From Cyrtobacter comes (GTDB lineage Bacteria; Pseudomonadota; Alphaproteobacteria; Rickettsiales; Midichloriaceae), in contig NZ_JARGYT010000004.1 in NCBI RefSeq assembly GCF_034470605.1, positions 1 to 29,294 on the forward strand: DNA of 29,294 nucleotides. The letters run 5' to 3'. Positions 7,834 through 15,830 of the stretch are shown in pieces (position 1 is the stretch's first letter; each line of letters begins with the position of its first letter). The position numbers and the translations under genes were made by a program. Under the pieces are notes generated by a model. That model did no database searches. It worked only from the letters and a program-made list of their open reading frames with translations, and was not told the origin of the DNA.

Positions 7834-9324
7834 TTACCTACCGTGGGTACGACTTGCTGCATATTCATTAAGTGCATCTATGGACCGACTACCAACAGGC
7901 TGATTACTGATTAATTCTCCAACCTGCGCCCTGCAACTATCAAGCACTGTAGCATCAGTAGTACCGGACCTATTATATTGAATAAGCCCAGATATTATCT
8001 TAGGTAATAATAGTAATACATCAGATAACAATTGAATAACCGCATCCCTCAAAGAGTTATCTTGCCTTCGTTGTGAACGAAGAAAAGTTTGTAATACATG
8101 AAGCTCAGTTTGCAACATGCGTGTATCATTAGTCATACCTTCCTGAAGCTCTTTAACACGCCCTGCCTGAGCTTGAAGTTCAGACATTTGTTTTTCTATC
8201 GCTTGAGTACGCTGCTCAATCATCTGATTTAATTGAGTATTAATTTGTAGCTCATCAATTACTGGTTGTTGAGTACTCGCAATTATTTGATAGAGGGCTT
8301 TACTGTATAGTTCGTATAGATACCCGTATATCGCATCCCTCACAGCAACTATATACTCCAACTTAGCTATCATCTCCTCCTCCTTAGCTATCTCATTAAC
8401 CATTATCTCCCCCTCCTTAGCTATCTCATTAACCATTATCTCCCCCTCCTTAGCTATCTCATTAACCATTATCTCCCCCTCCTTAGCTATCATCTCCTTC
8501 TCATTAGCTATCGTCTCACGAATTCTCTTATTCCATTCACTAATTCTCTTATTCCATTCACTAATTCTCTTATTCCATTCACTAATTCTCTTATTCCATT
8601 CACGAATTCTCTTCTTCCCATCAAGAATCCTCTTATTCCCTTCAAGCACACTTCTGCCCTGCTTACTTATCATTTCCATTGCAGCTTTCGTTCCTAGCGC
8701 AGCACTCCATTCAATTAGGCTAAATCCCTCAGGAATCCTCTCTTTCACTTCGTTAAATTCAGCCTCAAACCCCTCTTTCACTTTATTAAATTCAGCCTCA
8801 AACTCCTCTTTCACTTTATTAAATTTAACTCCAATCCTCTCTTTCTCTTTGTTAAATTCATCACTAGCTTTCAGAACATCTTTAATTATCATTTCCATTC
8901 TTTGTTTCACTCTCAATTCTTCCTTTATCTGAGTCCGCATACTATCCTGGTCTCCCAACTTGGAACCAAGGTCTTTGATACTTTTTGATATTACTTTAGC
9001 ATTAGGAAGCGCAGACAATTCCTCACATTTCCCCTTATAGGCAAACCACCGATCTTCAAGCTTCTTAAAATGAGCAGCTATTTCACGAAGCTTTGCCTCA
9101 TCACTAGCCTTTGCGGAGCCCCCACTTTTAACCAGCGCACCCCACACAGCACTTACATTACATAATATATCATAAAATGGTTGAAGAATATCAACCATAG
9201 TTTTTTCATGAGAATTAATTTTTAAAAAGCTATCACCATAAATCATCAGCTTACTCTTCAGTGATTGCATTTGATAATCAATAGCTTCATCCTGCTTATA
9301 GCCTAACTCTTGCCCTGATTGCAT
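7834..9324 (-). CDS. Repeat-rich coiled-coil protein, paralogue of the protein at 10016-11299
   Basis: A 496-residue, highly charged, mostly helical protein of unknown function. Three tandem repeat blocks form its middle: 11-residue units like KVKEGFEAEFN (about residues 160-195), 7-residue units RISEWNK (about 227-268) and 11-residue units MVNEIAKEGEI (about 279-315). Heptads and hendecads are classic coiled-coil periods. The C-terminal domain (NDTRMLQTEL..LQTFL, LLPKIISGLIQYNRSG, AQVGELIS) and a central segment (HFKKLEDRWFAYKGKCEELSALP) align with the paralogue. ATG 9324 (MQSGQ) is chosen because the paralogue also begins MQS at the same point of a shared upstream block; another ATG three codons upstream is possible. 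No signal peptide is seen. It might be a structural or secreted effector protein; no function is claimed. Confidence 0.85.
   Translation of the reverse strand: MQSGQELGYKQDEAIDYQMQSLKSKLMIYGDSFLKINSHEKTMVDILQPFYDILCNVSAVWGALVKSGGSAKASDEAKLREIAAHFKKLEDRWFAYKGKCEELSALPNAKVISKSIKDLGSKLGDQDSMRTQIKEELRVKQRMEMIIKDVLKASDEFNKEKERIGVKFNKVKEEFEAEFNKVKEGFEAEFNEVKERIPEGFSLIEWSAALGTKAAMEMISKQGRSVLEGNKRILDGKKRIREWNKRISEWNKRISEWNKRISEWNKRIRETIANEKEMIAKEGEIMVNEIAKEGEIMVNEIAKEGEIMVNEIAKEEEMIAKLEYIVAVRDAIYGYLYELYSKALYQIIASTQQPVIDELQINTQLNQMIEQRTQAIEKQMSELQAQAGRVKELQEGMTNDTRMLQTELHVLQTFLRSQRRQDNSLRDAVIQLLSDVLLLLPKIISGLIQYNRSGTTDATVLDSCRAQVGELISNQPVGSRSIDALNEYAASRTHGR
8381..8490 (-). repeat. 33-bp in-frame tandem repeat (3 perfect units plus a partial)
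   Basis: Units at 8381-8413, 8414-8446 and 8447-8479 are identical, with a partial fourth after them. Each encodes 11 residues (MVNEIAKEGEI). Perfect identity at the DNA level points to recent expansion by slippage or unequal exchange. Confidence 0.95.
8521..8646 (-). repeat. 21-bp in-frame tandem repeat (about 6 units)
   Basis: Units start at 8521, 8542, 8563 and 8584 (three identical, the fourth with one change) and two diverged units follow at 8605 and 8626. Each encodes the heptad RISEWNK or a variant (RIREWNK, RILDGKK). The period of 7 residues fits a coiled coil. Degeneration at the protein's N-terminal side and identity on the other suggest stepwise expansion. Confidence 0.95.
8740..8860 (-). 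repeat. 33-bp in-frame imperfect repeat (about 3.5 units)
   Basis: Units begin at 8740, 8773, 8806 and 8839 and encode versions of KVKEGFEAEFN. The third and fourth units are diverged, so this block is older than the two other repeat blocks in the same gene. Confidence 0.85.
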
Positions 9325-9343
9325 AAAATACACATATTATCCA

Positions 9344-9403
9344 TAATATACAATTCAGGGTAAGGCACCTACCACAATAGGACAACTTTTATTATATGAC
9401 TTA
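9344..9403 (-). promoter_or_regulatory. Conserved upstream block of the coiled-coil gene (copy 1)
   Basis: Read on the minus strand it starts TAAGTCATATAATAAA and continues through GGTAGGTGCCTTACC to ATTGTATAT about 20 bases before the start codon. Nearly the same block precedes the paralogue at 11299. It holds a perfect TATAAT (9391-9396) as a likely -10 element, with no good -35. GGTAGG/CTTACC can form a small hairpin in the leader RNA. Conservation between diverged paralogues suggests a common promoter or leader element. Confidence 0.6.
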
Positions 9404-9412
9404 ATTATTGAA

Positions 9413-9928
9413 TTATTTCTTTTGCAAACACAATTTTATTAACTGCAAAGTCTCTTCTTTATCAATCCATTTTGAAACCTTTACCCATTTGCCAGGTTCC
9501 ATATTTTTATAATTAGAGAAAAAGTGTTCTATTTTTTTGATTAATGAGCTCGAAAGATCGGTAACTGAGCGTACATCCAACATTTCAAAATCCTTAACGG
9601 GAATAGCTATGACCTTCTCATCCATACCCCCCTCATCTTCTGTAACCAGCGCACCAATCGGCCTTGAAGGCACAATACTACCAGGAAGGATACCGTAACT
9701 ACTCACTACCAATATATCAAGAGGATCACCATCTCCACCAAAAGTATGCGGTATAAACCCATAGTTACACGGATACCTCATACCAGTAGCTATAAACCTA
9801 TCCACCACAAGGCAGCCATATTCCTTATTGAATTCATATTTGATAGGAGAAGAATCTGATGAAATTTCTATAATTGCAAAAACTTCATCTGGCAAACTCT
9901 TCCCAACCGGAATTTTATCATAATACAT
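9413..9928 (-). CDS. ppa: Inorganic pyrophosphatase, family I
   Basis: Soluble Mg-dependent enzyme that hydrolyses pyrophosphate to phosphate in the cytoplasm. In the 171-residue protein from ATG 9928 all expected active-site groups are visible: IKYEF (Lys and Glu), a conserved Arg in VDRF, MRYPCNYGFIP (two Tyr), the signature GDGDPLDILV with its three Asp, TEDEGGMDEKVIAI (Asp, Asp, Lys) and the late NYK. Length is typical of bacterial family I enzymes (about 175). A GTG two codons upstream is an alternative start. It sits between the two coiled-coil paralogues on the same strand with gaps of about 80 bases on both sides. Those paralogues have their own conserved upstream block, so it need not share their transcript. 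Confidence 0.96.
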   Translation of the reverse strand: MYYDKIPVGKSLPDEVFAIIEISSDSSPIKYEFNKEYGCLVVDRFIATGMRYPCNYGFIPHTFGGDGDPLDILVVSSYGILPGSIVPSRPIGALVTEDEGGMDEKVIAIPVKDFEMLDVRSVTDLSSSLIKKIEHFFSNYKNMEPGKWVKVSKWIDKEETLQLIKLCLQKK

Positions 9929-10015
9929 TGTCACTGCATATAAATTCGTGATTAATCAGTGAAAATATACATAAATAACTAAAACTCAAGAATGACTATG
10001 ATAATACATAAATTA

Positions 10016-11299
10016 TTACCTACTCTGTCCTGCATTACGCTTTTCCCCTACCTCGTCTTTCCACTTTCTAAGATCTTTAACTGATCTAGCACCTAATGAC
10101 TCTGCCCCTTCATTATCCACCAATTGACTAGAATCAACTCTATAGCACCCTCGGCTGCTAGAAATCGCTTGCCCAACCTCCGTCCTTATGTGCATAAGCA
10201 TACGATTATCAACAGCGCCACACCTTATATACTCCCCAAGCCCAATTACCATCTTAATTGCCATAGTTAATACATTGGCTAATAATTTAACTGCCAACTC
10301 CTTTAAGGGCTTATCCTCTTTTTGCCTTGAAAGGAAATCTTGCAAGGTTTTAAGATTACTTTGCAACTCTTTTGTATCATTTGCAATTTCTTCATTAAGT
10401 TTATTTACGCGATCTATCTTCTCTTGACGCTTATTTATTTTCTCTTCCTTCACTGCATCATCACCATTTTTAAGTTCCTCTATCACTCTTTCACTTTCCC
10501 TAATAGAAGGAAGCTTACAAAGCTCCAAAATTTTTTTATGAATACTAAGCCACTTATCTTCAAGGGCCTTAAAACCCGCCGCCATCTCATCTAGCTCTGA
10601 GATCTTTTTATCATTAGAATTTGCAAGCTCATCTTTGCTTCTAAATGGATTTTTATATAATGCATGAAAAACACCGCGTGCAGCACCAACTATATCGCGA
10701 AATGGTTTACCTACTACGTGCTCAACAAAGGTTTTTGGCACCTTAGAATCAATTTTTGAAATAGAAACACTATAAGATTTAAGCGTACCATCTAACTTAG
10801 CGAGTTTCTGCTTAAGCTCTATTTCACCAGCCGTACGCTCAACCGTTTTTGCAGCATTGTTTAGCACGCCCTTTATAACATCTACCTCTAGCTCACTTCC
10901 ATCTATTGTCTTTGCCCCATTAACAAGCACATCACAAATTTGCTTTAAGTCCTTTTTATCAATATCCTCAACCCCATTGCATAGAACTTCAATAAGCTTA
11001 TGGAAATTTTCGTATTCATTTTTTAATTCTTGGCGCGCTTCTTTAAACTCCATAATACCTGCAGCATCTATTTTATCAATTGCTGCATCACTTAATTTAT
11101 TATGGAGGGCCTTATATAATACCGAAACTGCACCCGCTAAATCAGCACCGCCTATAGCTCTAGATGCTAAATCAGTGGCCATAGCTACATATCCTTTCTG
11201 TTGCTGCGCAGCAAACTTAGGAAGCCCTCCTTTAATAATATATTCATCAAATATATTAATTGGTTTATTAGCTGTTTGCATTCCTGATCTTGATTGCAT
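10016..11299 (-). CDS. Coiled-coil protein, paralogue of the protein at 7834-9324
   Basis: A 427-residue charged helical protein of unknown function. It shares with its neighbour the MQS start, a central region (GFKALEDKWLSIHKKILELCKLP, about residues 244-266) and the C-terminal region (ANDTKELQSNLKTLQDFLSRQ, then VLTMAIKMVIGLGEYIRCG, then RTEVGQAIS). It lacks the neighbour's tandem repeat blocks; the matching place holds a short charged linker (EEKINKRQEKIDRVNKLNEEI). The N-terminal third has Lys/Asp/Glu-rich helices and no signal peptide. The last residues are basic and polar. Duplication around ppa followed by repeat growth in one copy is the simplest history. It could be an effector or cytoskeletal-type protein, but nothing visible proves either. 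Confidence 0.85.
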   Translation of the reverse strand: MQSRSGMQTANKPINIFDEYIIKGGLPKFAAQQQKGYVAMATDLASRAIGGADLAGAVSVLYKALHNKLSDAAIDKIDAAGIMEFKEARQELKNEYENFHKLIEVLCNGVEDIDKKDLKQICDVLVNGAKTIDGSELEVDVIKGVLNNAAKTVERTAGEIELKQKLAKLDGTLKSYSVSISKIDSKVPKTFVEHVVGKPFRDIVGAARGVFHALYKNPFRSKDELANSNDKKISELDEMAAGFKALEDKWLSIHKKILELCKLPSIRESERVIEELKNGDDAVKEEKINKRQEKIDRVNKLNEEIANDTKELQSNLKTLQDFLSRQKEDKPLKELAVKLLANVLTMAIKMVIGLGEYIRCGAVDNRMLMHIRTEVGQAISSSRGCYRVDSSQLVDNEGAESLGARSVKDLRKWKDEVGEKRNAGQSR

Positions 11300-11317
11300 G
11301 AGAAATTAACTAAATAC

Positions 11318-11376
11318 GATATACAATCTAAGGTAATAGACCTACCGCAACATCTCAAACTTTATTATATGACTTA
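11318..11376 (-). promoter_or_regulatory. Conserved upstream block of the coiled-coil paralogue (copy 2)
   Basis: On the minus strand TTAAGTCATATAATAAA is followed by TGCGGTAGGTCTATTACC and ATTGTATAT, closely matching the block before the gene starting at 9324. TATAAT lies at 11364-11369. The block ends 10 bases before the stop codon of the upstream YibQ-like gene, which suggests an independent promoter rather than read-through. Confidence 0.6.
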
Positions 11377-11385
11377 ACTCTTTAA

Positions 11386-12210
11386 CTACTCTAGCACCGA
11401 AATTAGCTCAATCCCTTTTCCATCTAGTTGCCCCATCCATTTTTTAAGTTGCTGTAGTATATTAAGTTTTGAATCACATATAACTACTGCTAACCCCCTG
11501 GAACTTGATATAAGTTCCGCATATCCAAATGCTTGATTAATCTCTTGATCAGTAGCATTTCTTTCTATTGCAACATCTATTTTTAATAAATTAATCGCAC
11601 TTAAGCTCAACTTTTCATAATATTTTTCAATAAAATGAATATCATTAGTGTCATAATACATCATCATAATCTTCCTACCCAGCTCGTCTAATTTTATTTC
11701 CATACCCTTCAAGAACCACATTGTATCATCACTTGATAAGGTAAAAATTTGATCTGTATTTAAATATACCCCTTCAGAAAAAGATATCTTATCCATTATC
11801 CACTCCATTCTAGAATGATTTTCTACATCCGGAATATTATCTAAAAGACAATACGGCCCTAAATTATCAAGCGGATAATTAGCAGGTTGCATAGGCATAA
11901 GTATGAGAGAGTTCCACCCTTCACTTTTCAAAGAAGAAGTAACACCAGTTAAACTTTTTGTATAAGGCGAAAACCCTAAAGTAACCTTTTTACTAAAATT
12001 TCCTTTTAGATATTCTATGTTCTCTTCTATATGCCCAAGATTTGAAACTATAACTGCAATTCTACGACCACCATCCTTCTTAATTTTTTGAGCTTTTGTA
12101 TTATTGGGAATATGAACAGGCATTTCATTATCTCCAGCCCTGAATACAAAAAAAGAAATAAAAACAAAGAAGATAAAAGCGGCAATCACATAATATCTAA
12201 GTCTATTCAT
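11386..12210 (-). CDS. YibQ-like divergent polysaccharide deacetylase family protein, active-site residues altered
   Basis: A 274-residue protein anchored by one N-terminal membrane segment (residues 5-23) with the rest outside the cytoplasm. The body follows the divergent polysaccharide deacetylase family (PF04748/YibQ): RRIAVIVSNLGH, KVTLGFSPYT, LILMPMQPANYPLDNLGPYCLL, a GVYLN segment, then GLAVVICDSKLNILQQLKKW near the end. The usual metal-site signatures are changed: family 'DDxG' reads SNLG, 'NHMGS' reads NTDQI and 'DSxT' reads YDTND. The fold is probably kept while deacetylase activity is doubtful. A 40-residue membrane protein starts just upstream with a 12-base gap, so the two are likely co-transcribed. 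It is divergent from topA. Confidence 0.8.
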   Translation of the reverse strand: MNRLRYYVIAAFIFFVFISFFVFRAGDNEMPVHIPNNTKAQKIKKDGGRRIAVIVSNLGHIEENIEYLKGNFSKKVTLGFSPYTKSLTGVTSSLKSEGWNSLILMPMQPANYPLDNLGPYCLLDNIPDVENHSRMEWIMDKISFSEGVYLNTDQIFTLSSDDTMWFLKGMEIKLDELGRKIMMMYYDTNDIHFIEKYYEKLSLSAINLLKIDVAIERNATDQEINQAFGYAELISSSRGLAVVICDSKLNILQQLKKWMGQLDGKGIELISVLE

Positions 12211-12221
12211 ACATAGAACTC

Positions 12222-12344
12222 TTATTTTATCTCTTCTATAACTTGAGACTGCTCAGGCCTAAGATCTATATTAGCCACATAATAAAACCCCAAACCAAAT
12301 GCAATAACGGAAAAAATTAATATAAAAACAGTAAATCTAGACAT
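12222..12344 (-). CDS. Small single-pass membrane protein (40 residues)
   Basis: Begins MSRFTVFILIFSVIAFGLGF and continues to a short hydrophilic tail with LRPEQSQVIEEIK. Residues 5-24 form one membrane segment. ATG 12344 is preceded by a good GGTGAT ribosome site. The stop is 12 bases before the YibQ-like gene, which suggests an operon and perhaps a partner in the envelope. I do not recognise a family. It could also be a small lipid-exposed peptide with no link to its neighbour. Confidence 0.65.
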   Translation of the reverse strand: MSRFTVFILIFSVIAFGLGFYYVANIDLRPEQSQVIEEIK

Positions 12345-12469
12345 ACAATCACCCCAATAAATATAGATTTACTGTTATCTCAAATATTTTACTCTTGCAA
12401 TATTTGTATTGCATTTGCCTAGATTACAAGTCTATTTTATCATTTTTATGAAATTTTGCTTATTTTAAG

Positions 12470-14731
12470 ATGAAGCTGTTAATTGTTGAATCCCCGTCTA
12501 AAATGAAGACCATAAGCAAATATTTGGGAAATGGATATAAAGTCATCTCTTCATATGGACACATCAGGGCCATCCCTTCTAAGCAGGGGGCTGTGGATGT
12601 TCAAAACAACTTCATACCGGAATACTCTATAATCCAAGGTGCGCAAAAACGAGTTGATAATATAGTGGATGAAGCTAAAAAGAGCAAATACGTTTACCTT
12701 GCAACAGATCCAGATAGAGAAGGGGAGGCAATATCTTGGCACATATCACAAATACTTAAAGAAGAAAAAATAAAATGTGATATTAGTAGGGTTGTCTTTT
12801 ATGAAGTAACAAAACCTGCGGTCCTACGCGCGGTAAATGAACCTAGAAGCATAGATGAAAATCTTGTAAAGGCACAGCAGACCCGACAAATTTTAGATTA
12901 TTTAGTTGGGTTTACCATATCCCCTGTGCTATGGAGGAAATTAAAAGGAAGCAGATCAGCAGGTAGAGTACAATCTGTCGCGCTCCGCATGATATGCGAG
13001 AGGGAAGAAGAGATAGAAATATTTGTATCACAAGAGTACTGGAGTATATCTGGTTTTTTTATGCCAGATTCAAAACTTGTAGCTTCTTTAGCAATATATA
13101 GAGGAGAAAAACTAGAAAAATTTACAATAAAGGATGGTAAATTTGCACAAGAAATAACCGATCGCTTATCAAGCTTAACTTATTATATAAGCGATATTAA
13201 GAAAAAGGAAATTTCTAAAAGCCCACCTCCACCATTTTACACATCAACACTAATACAACAAGCCTCTACTAGATTAGGCTTTTCAGCAAAAAAGACTATG
13301 GTAATTGCGCAAAAATTATATGAGGGGGTAAATACTGGTTCAGAGATATCTGGACTTATCACATATATGAGAACGGATAGTTTAAATATATCTTCAGAGG
13401 CTAAAAATGCAGCTCTAGATTTCATAGAGAGGAATTATGGCAGCGGATACAAAAAAGCAAGAGATTTTAAATCAAAAGCTAAAAATATACAGGAAGCGCA
13501 TGAAGCCATAAGGCCAACAGATGTAAATAAAACTCCGGAAATGATGGAGCAATACCTTGATAAGGATCAGTTAAAGCTTTACAAACTTATATGGAGTAGG
13601 TTCGTGGCAAGCCAAATGTCTGATGCCAAGCTAGAGAGCACCTCTATATACATATCTTCTAGAGATAATTCGAACATTTTTAAAGCAACTGGTTCCGTAG
13701 TTATTTATCAAGGATTCTATAAATTAGATTCTGATGATTTAGAAAAAGAGGCAAATTTATTACCAAATCTTCAAATATCCCAGGATGTAAATTTAACAAA
13801 AATAGATAAAAAACAACATTTTACGGAAGCTCCACCAAGATATTCGGAAGCATCATTAGTTAAAAAGATGGAAGAGGTTGGAATAGGCAGACCATCAACC
13901 TATTCTGGAATAATTTCAATATTACAGGATAGAGGCTATGCCAATTTAGAAAATGGAAGATTAACCCCACACCCTAGAGGAAGGGTTGTTAGCTCTTTTT
14001 TACAGGAATTTTTCACAAAATATGTAGAATATGATTTTACAGCCCAAATGGAAAATATGTTAGATGATATCTCAAATGGCCAGGAGGATTTTAAAAAAAT
14101 TCTATCGGATTTTTGGGTGAATTTTAAAAAAAATACAGAAGAGGTACTTGATATCAATACACTTGATATACTCTCTAGTATAGAGGAGAGAATGAAGATA
14201 TATCTATACGGTACAAACGATAGGACTTGCCCTGAGTGCAAAAAAGGCAATATATCGCTAAGAACCGGGAAATTTGGCATATTTTTAGGTTGTTCCAATT
14301 ATCCTGAATGCAAATATATAAAAAACATAGACTCAGATGAATCCAGCACTGAAGAACGCTTTGAAGATAAAGAAATAGGGCATGATGAGCAACTTGGCAT
14401 AATATTACTAAAAAAAGGCCCATACGGTTTTTATTTACAATGCCAGGATAAAAAAAATGGAAAAAGAGCCGGTATTCCAAGCGGCATAGACCCGTTTTCA
14501 ATTGATATAAAATATGCAAAAACCATGCTTTCCATGCCAAGATCGCTTGGCACCTTAGATTCTGGCTCGGAGGTAAGGGCTGGAATAGGAAAATTTGGTC
14601 CATATATAGAGGTCGACAAAAAATTTACCTCTATAAAGAAATTTGGATTTGACCCTGTAACAATGACAATAGATGATGCAGCGTATGTACTAAATCACTC
14701 AATCAAATCTCAAAGGAAAAAGGGTAAATAA
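12470..14731 (+). CDS. topA: DNA topoisomerase I (type IA)
   Basis: Relaxes negative supercoils by single-strand cutting and passage. In the 753-residue protein the Toprim domain has LLIVESPSKMKTI (E7) and ATDPDREGEAISWH (D80, D82, E84). The nucleophile Y299 lies in ITYMRTDS. QQTRQILDYLVGFTISPVLW, SAGRVQSVALR and EVGIGRPSTYSGII are all family signatures. One four-Cys zinc finger follows at about 586-616 (CPEC...GCSNYPEC), then two topoisomerase C-terminal repeats (LLKKGPYGFYLQ and AGIGKFGPYIEV). Length is in the usual range for alphaproteobacteria with a short C-terminal tail. ATG 12470 gives the canonical MKLLIVESPSK start. It is divergent from the small membrane protein gene; the 125-base spacer must hold both promoters. 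It appears intact. Confidence 0.97.
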   Translation: MKLLIVESPSKMKTISKYLGNGYKVISSYGHIRAIPSKQGAVDVQNNFIPEYSIIQGAQKRVDNIVDEAKKSKYVYLATDPDREGEAISWHISQILKEEKIKCDISRVVFYEVTKPAVLRAVNEPRSIDENLVKAQQTRQILDYLVGFTISPVLWRKLKGSRSAGRVQSVALRMICEREEEIEIFVSQEYWSISGFFMPDSKLVASLAIYRGEKLEKFTIKDGKFAQEITDRLSSLTYYISDIKKKEISKSPPPPFYTSTLIQQASTRLGFSAKKTMVIAQKLYEGVNTGSEISGLITYMRTDSLNISSEAKNAALDFIERNYGSGYKKARDFKSKAKNIQEAHEAIRPTDVNKTPEMMEQYLDKDQLKLYKLIWSRFVASQMSDAKLESTSIYISSRDNSNIFKATGSVVIYQGFYKLDSDDLEKEANLLPNLQISQDVNLTKIDKKQHFTEAPPRYSEASLVKKMEEVGIGRPSTYSGIISILQDRGYANLENGRLTPHPRGRVVSSFLQEFFTKYVEYDFTAQMENMLDDISNGQEDFKKILSDFWVNFKKNTEEVLDINTLDILSSIEERMKIYLYGTNDRTCPECKKGNISLRTGKFGIFLGCSNYPECKYIKNIDSDESSTEERFEDKEIGHDEQLGIILLKKGPYGFYLQCQDKKNGKRAGIPSGIDPFSIDIKYAKTMLSMPRSLGTLDSGSEVRAGIGKFGPYIEVDKKFTSIKKFGFDPVTMTIDDAAYVLNHSIKSQRKKGK

Positions 14732-14977
14732 TCCGCTAAATTTTTAATAAAAAACAAATATATCCAATACATTATATCAGAAATGGAGCATATATATGTT
14801 GGCCGGTAGAGCTATCTATGGTATAATTTTGCTCAAGCATTTTTGGTGTATACAAAAACTACATAGCTAAAGCTGTATAAAATAATTATATAGTGAGTCG
14901 TTTTGTTACACTTAGCACAATGATAACTAAAGTATTTTTAAAATTAACTATATCACTCTTTTATATTCTTTATTGTT

Positions 14978-15598
14978 ATGAATTCCTATAAAAATATTAT
15001 AGAATGCTATGCAGGATACCCAAAGCTCATCAGGTGGCCTGTATTTTTAATGCAAATTCCGATATCTAAGACATTAAATAGTATATTTGAGCAGATTTTC
15101 CAAGCCATTCATGGTAAGGAAGCTGTGTATAATCCTGAATTTAAGTGGTTTACCAAAAATGGTATTATACAGAAGGATGAGTTTATAAAATCTCTTGCTT
15201 TTTACTCAGGAGGTATTATTCAGCTCTTCTCTCCAAAAGTAATTGATAAAATTGCAAGTCTACCTTTATTAAAGCAATTTTTTGATATAGAAAATGAGCA
15301 TGGTTTACTACCTACACTTATTTTCTATGCTCTGATCAAAAGTGGCATTTCAGCATCAATTTTCTATCTCTGCAATTGCGATTCCAAGTCGCTTTCCGCC
15401 ATCCCACTTTATTATACATCGGATGCCATTTGCGATTATGTACGCTATAAATTAGCAGCTCGTATTGCCCAATCTCTTGGATATGATAACCAAATAGAGG
15501 ATAACCAAACAGATGATAACCAAACAGAGGATAACCAAACAGAGGCTCACGAATTATTACACGCCGCATTACACCAAGACGATGGGACACTGGCTTAA
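14978..15598 (+). CDS. Uncharacterised roughly 200-residue family protein, copy 1
   Basis: A 206-residue protein of no known family. The core resembles the proteins at 17011 (broken) and 17732: a SKTLNSIFEQIFQAIHG segment (residues 30-46), FSPKVIDKIASLPLLKQFF (about 84-102), and a more hydrophobic part around GISASIFYL (about 123-131). No clear signal peptide is seen; two moderately hydrophobic stretches could be buried helices. The C-terminus is a run of four five-residue repeats (DNQTE-type), then HELLHAALHQDDGTLA. Start ATG 14978 has no clear ribosome site. The 3' end of this gene and the following 100 or so bases are duplicated after the oxygenase gene. Possibly a lineage-specific secreted effector family; that is inference. 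Confidence 0.7.
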   Translation: MNSYKNIIECYAGYPKLIRWPVFLMQIPISKTLNSIFEQIFQAIHGKEAVYNPEFKWFTKNGIIQKDEFIKSLAFYSGGIIQLFSPKVIDKIASLPLLKQFFDIENEHGLLPTLIFYALIKSGISASIFYLCNCDSKSLSAIPLYYTSDAICDYVRYKLAARIAQSLGYDNQIEDNQTDDNQTEDNQTEAHELLHAALHQDDGTLA

Positions 15599-15704
15599 CT
15601 GGCTTATTAATACAAAAAGCTTACTTGTTTTTATATAACTTATGCTCGGACCTATTATCGCAAACTATCTAGTCACCTCAGAGCTATGACTACAGATCGT
15701 AGTA
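15463..15704. repeat. Direct repeat, copy A (family-gene 3' end plus spacer)
   Basis: This segment, from TATTGCCC inside copy 1 through its stop and on to the CAGATCGTAGTA region, recurs with few changes at 16714-16976. It lies just before the oxygenase gene, so that gene is flanked by direct repeats of about 240-260 bases. Confidence 0.85.
15485..15544 (+). repeat. 15-bp in-frame tandem repeat, four units
   Basis: Four units of GATAACCAAACAGAG or one- to two-base variants start at 15485, 15500, 15515 and 15530 and encode DNQTE-type pentapeptides. The duplicated copy at 16737-16781 has only three units, so the number has changed since the duplication. Confidence 0.95.
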
Positions 15705-15766
15705 TTTTTATGTGCTGCTAATAATGATTTCAAACCTTCCTGTCTCTTGTTATCATTCTATAACAA
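15705..15766 (+). pseudogene. Short fragment of another copy of the roughly 200-residue family
   Basis: The reading FLCAANNDFKPSCLLLSFYN matches ECATSNDFKPQYVFLPLYKT of the broken copy at 17011-17604 in order and spacing, and the DNA core TAATGATTTCAAACCT is identical. It directly follows repeat copy A. It is a leftover of a further family member, in front of the oxygenase gene. Confidence 0.6.
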
Positions 15767-15830
15767 TGCTTGAATTTTGTTCAAAAATATATAAATTGGG
15801 CTGTGTTGTAATTCTTTTTTCGTAAAAAGG

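Noticed and set aside
7823..7839. AGGTA/TACCT inverted repeat between ispG and the coiled-coil gene as a terminator
   Set aside because: Only a 5-bp stem, partly inside the opposing gene's stop, with no T run after it.
8381..8646. Regularly spaced repeats considered as a CRISPR array
   Set aside because: Units are directly adjacent with no spacers and are in frame with the coiled-coil protein.
10857..11309. 150-residue plus-strand frame opposite the second coiled-coil gene
   Set aside because: Antisense shadow, serine-rich because the sense strand is rich in AAA/GAA-type codons.
14175..14603. 142-residue minus-strand frame inside topA
   Set aside because: Lies wholly opposite the zinc-finger and C-terminal region of topA, which is certain.
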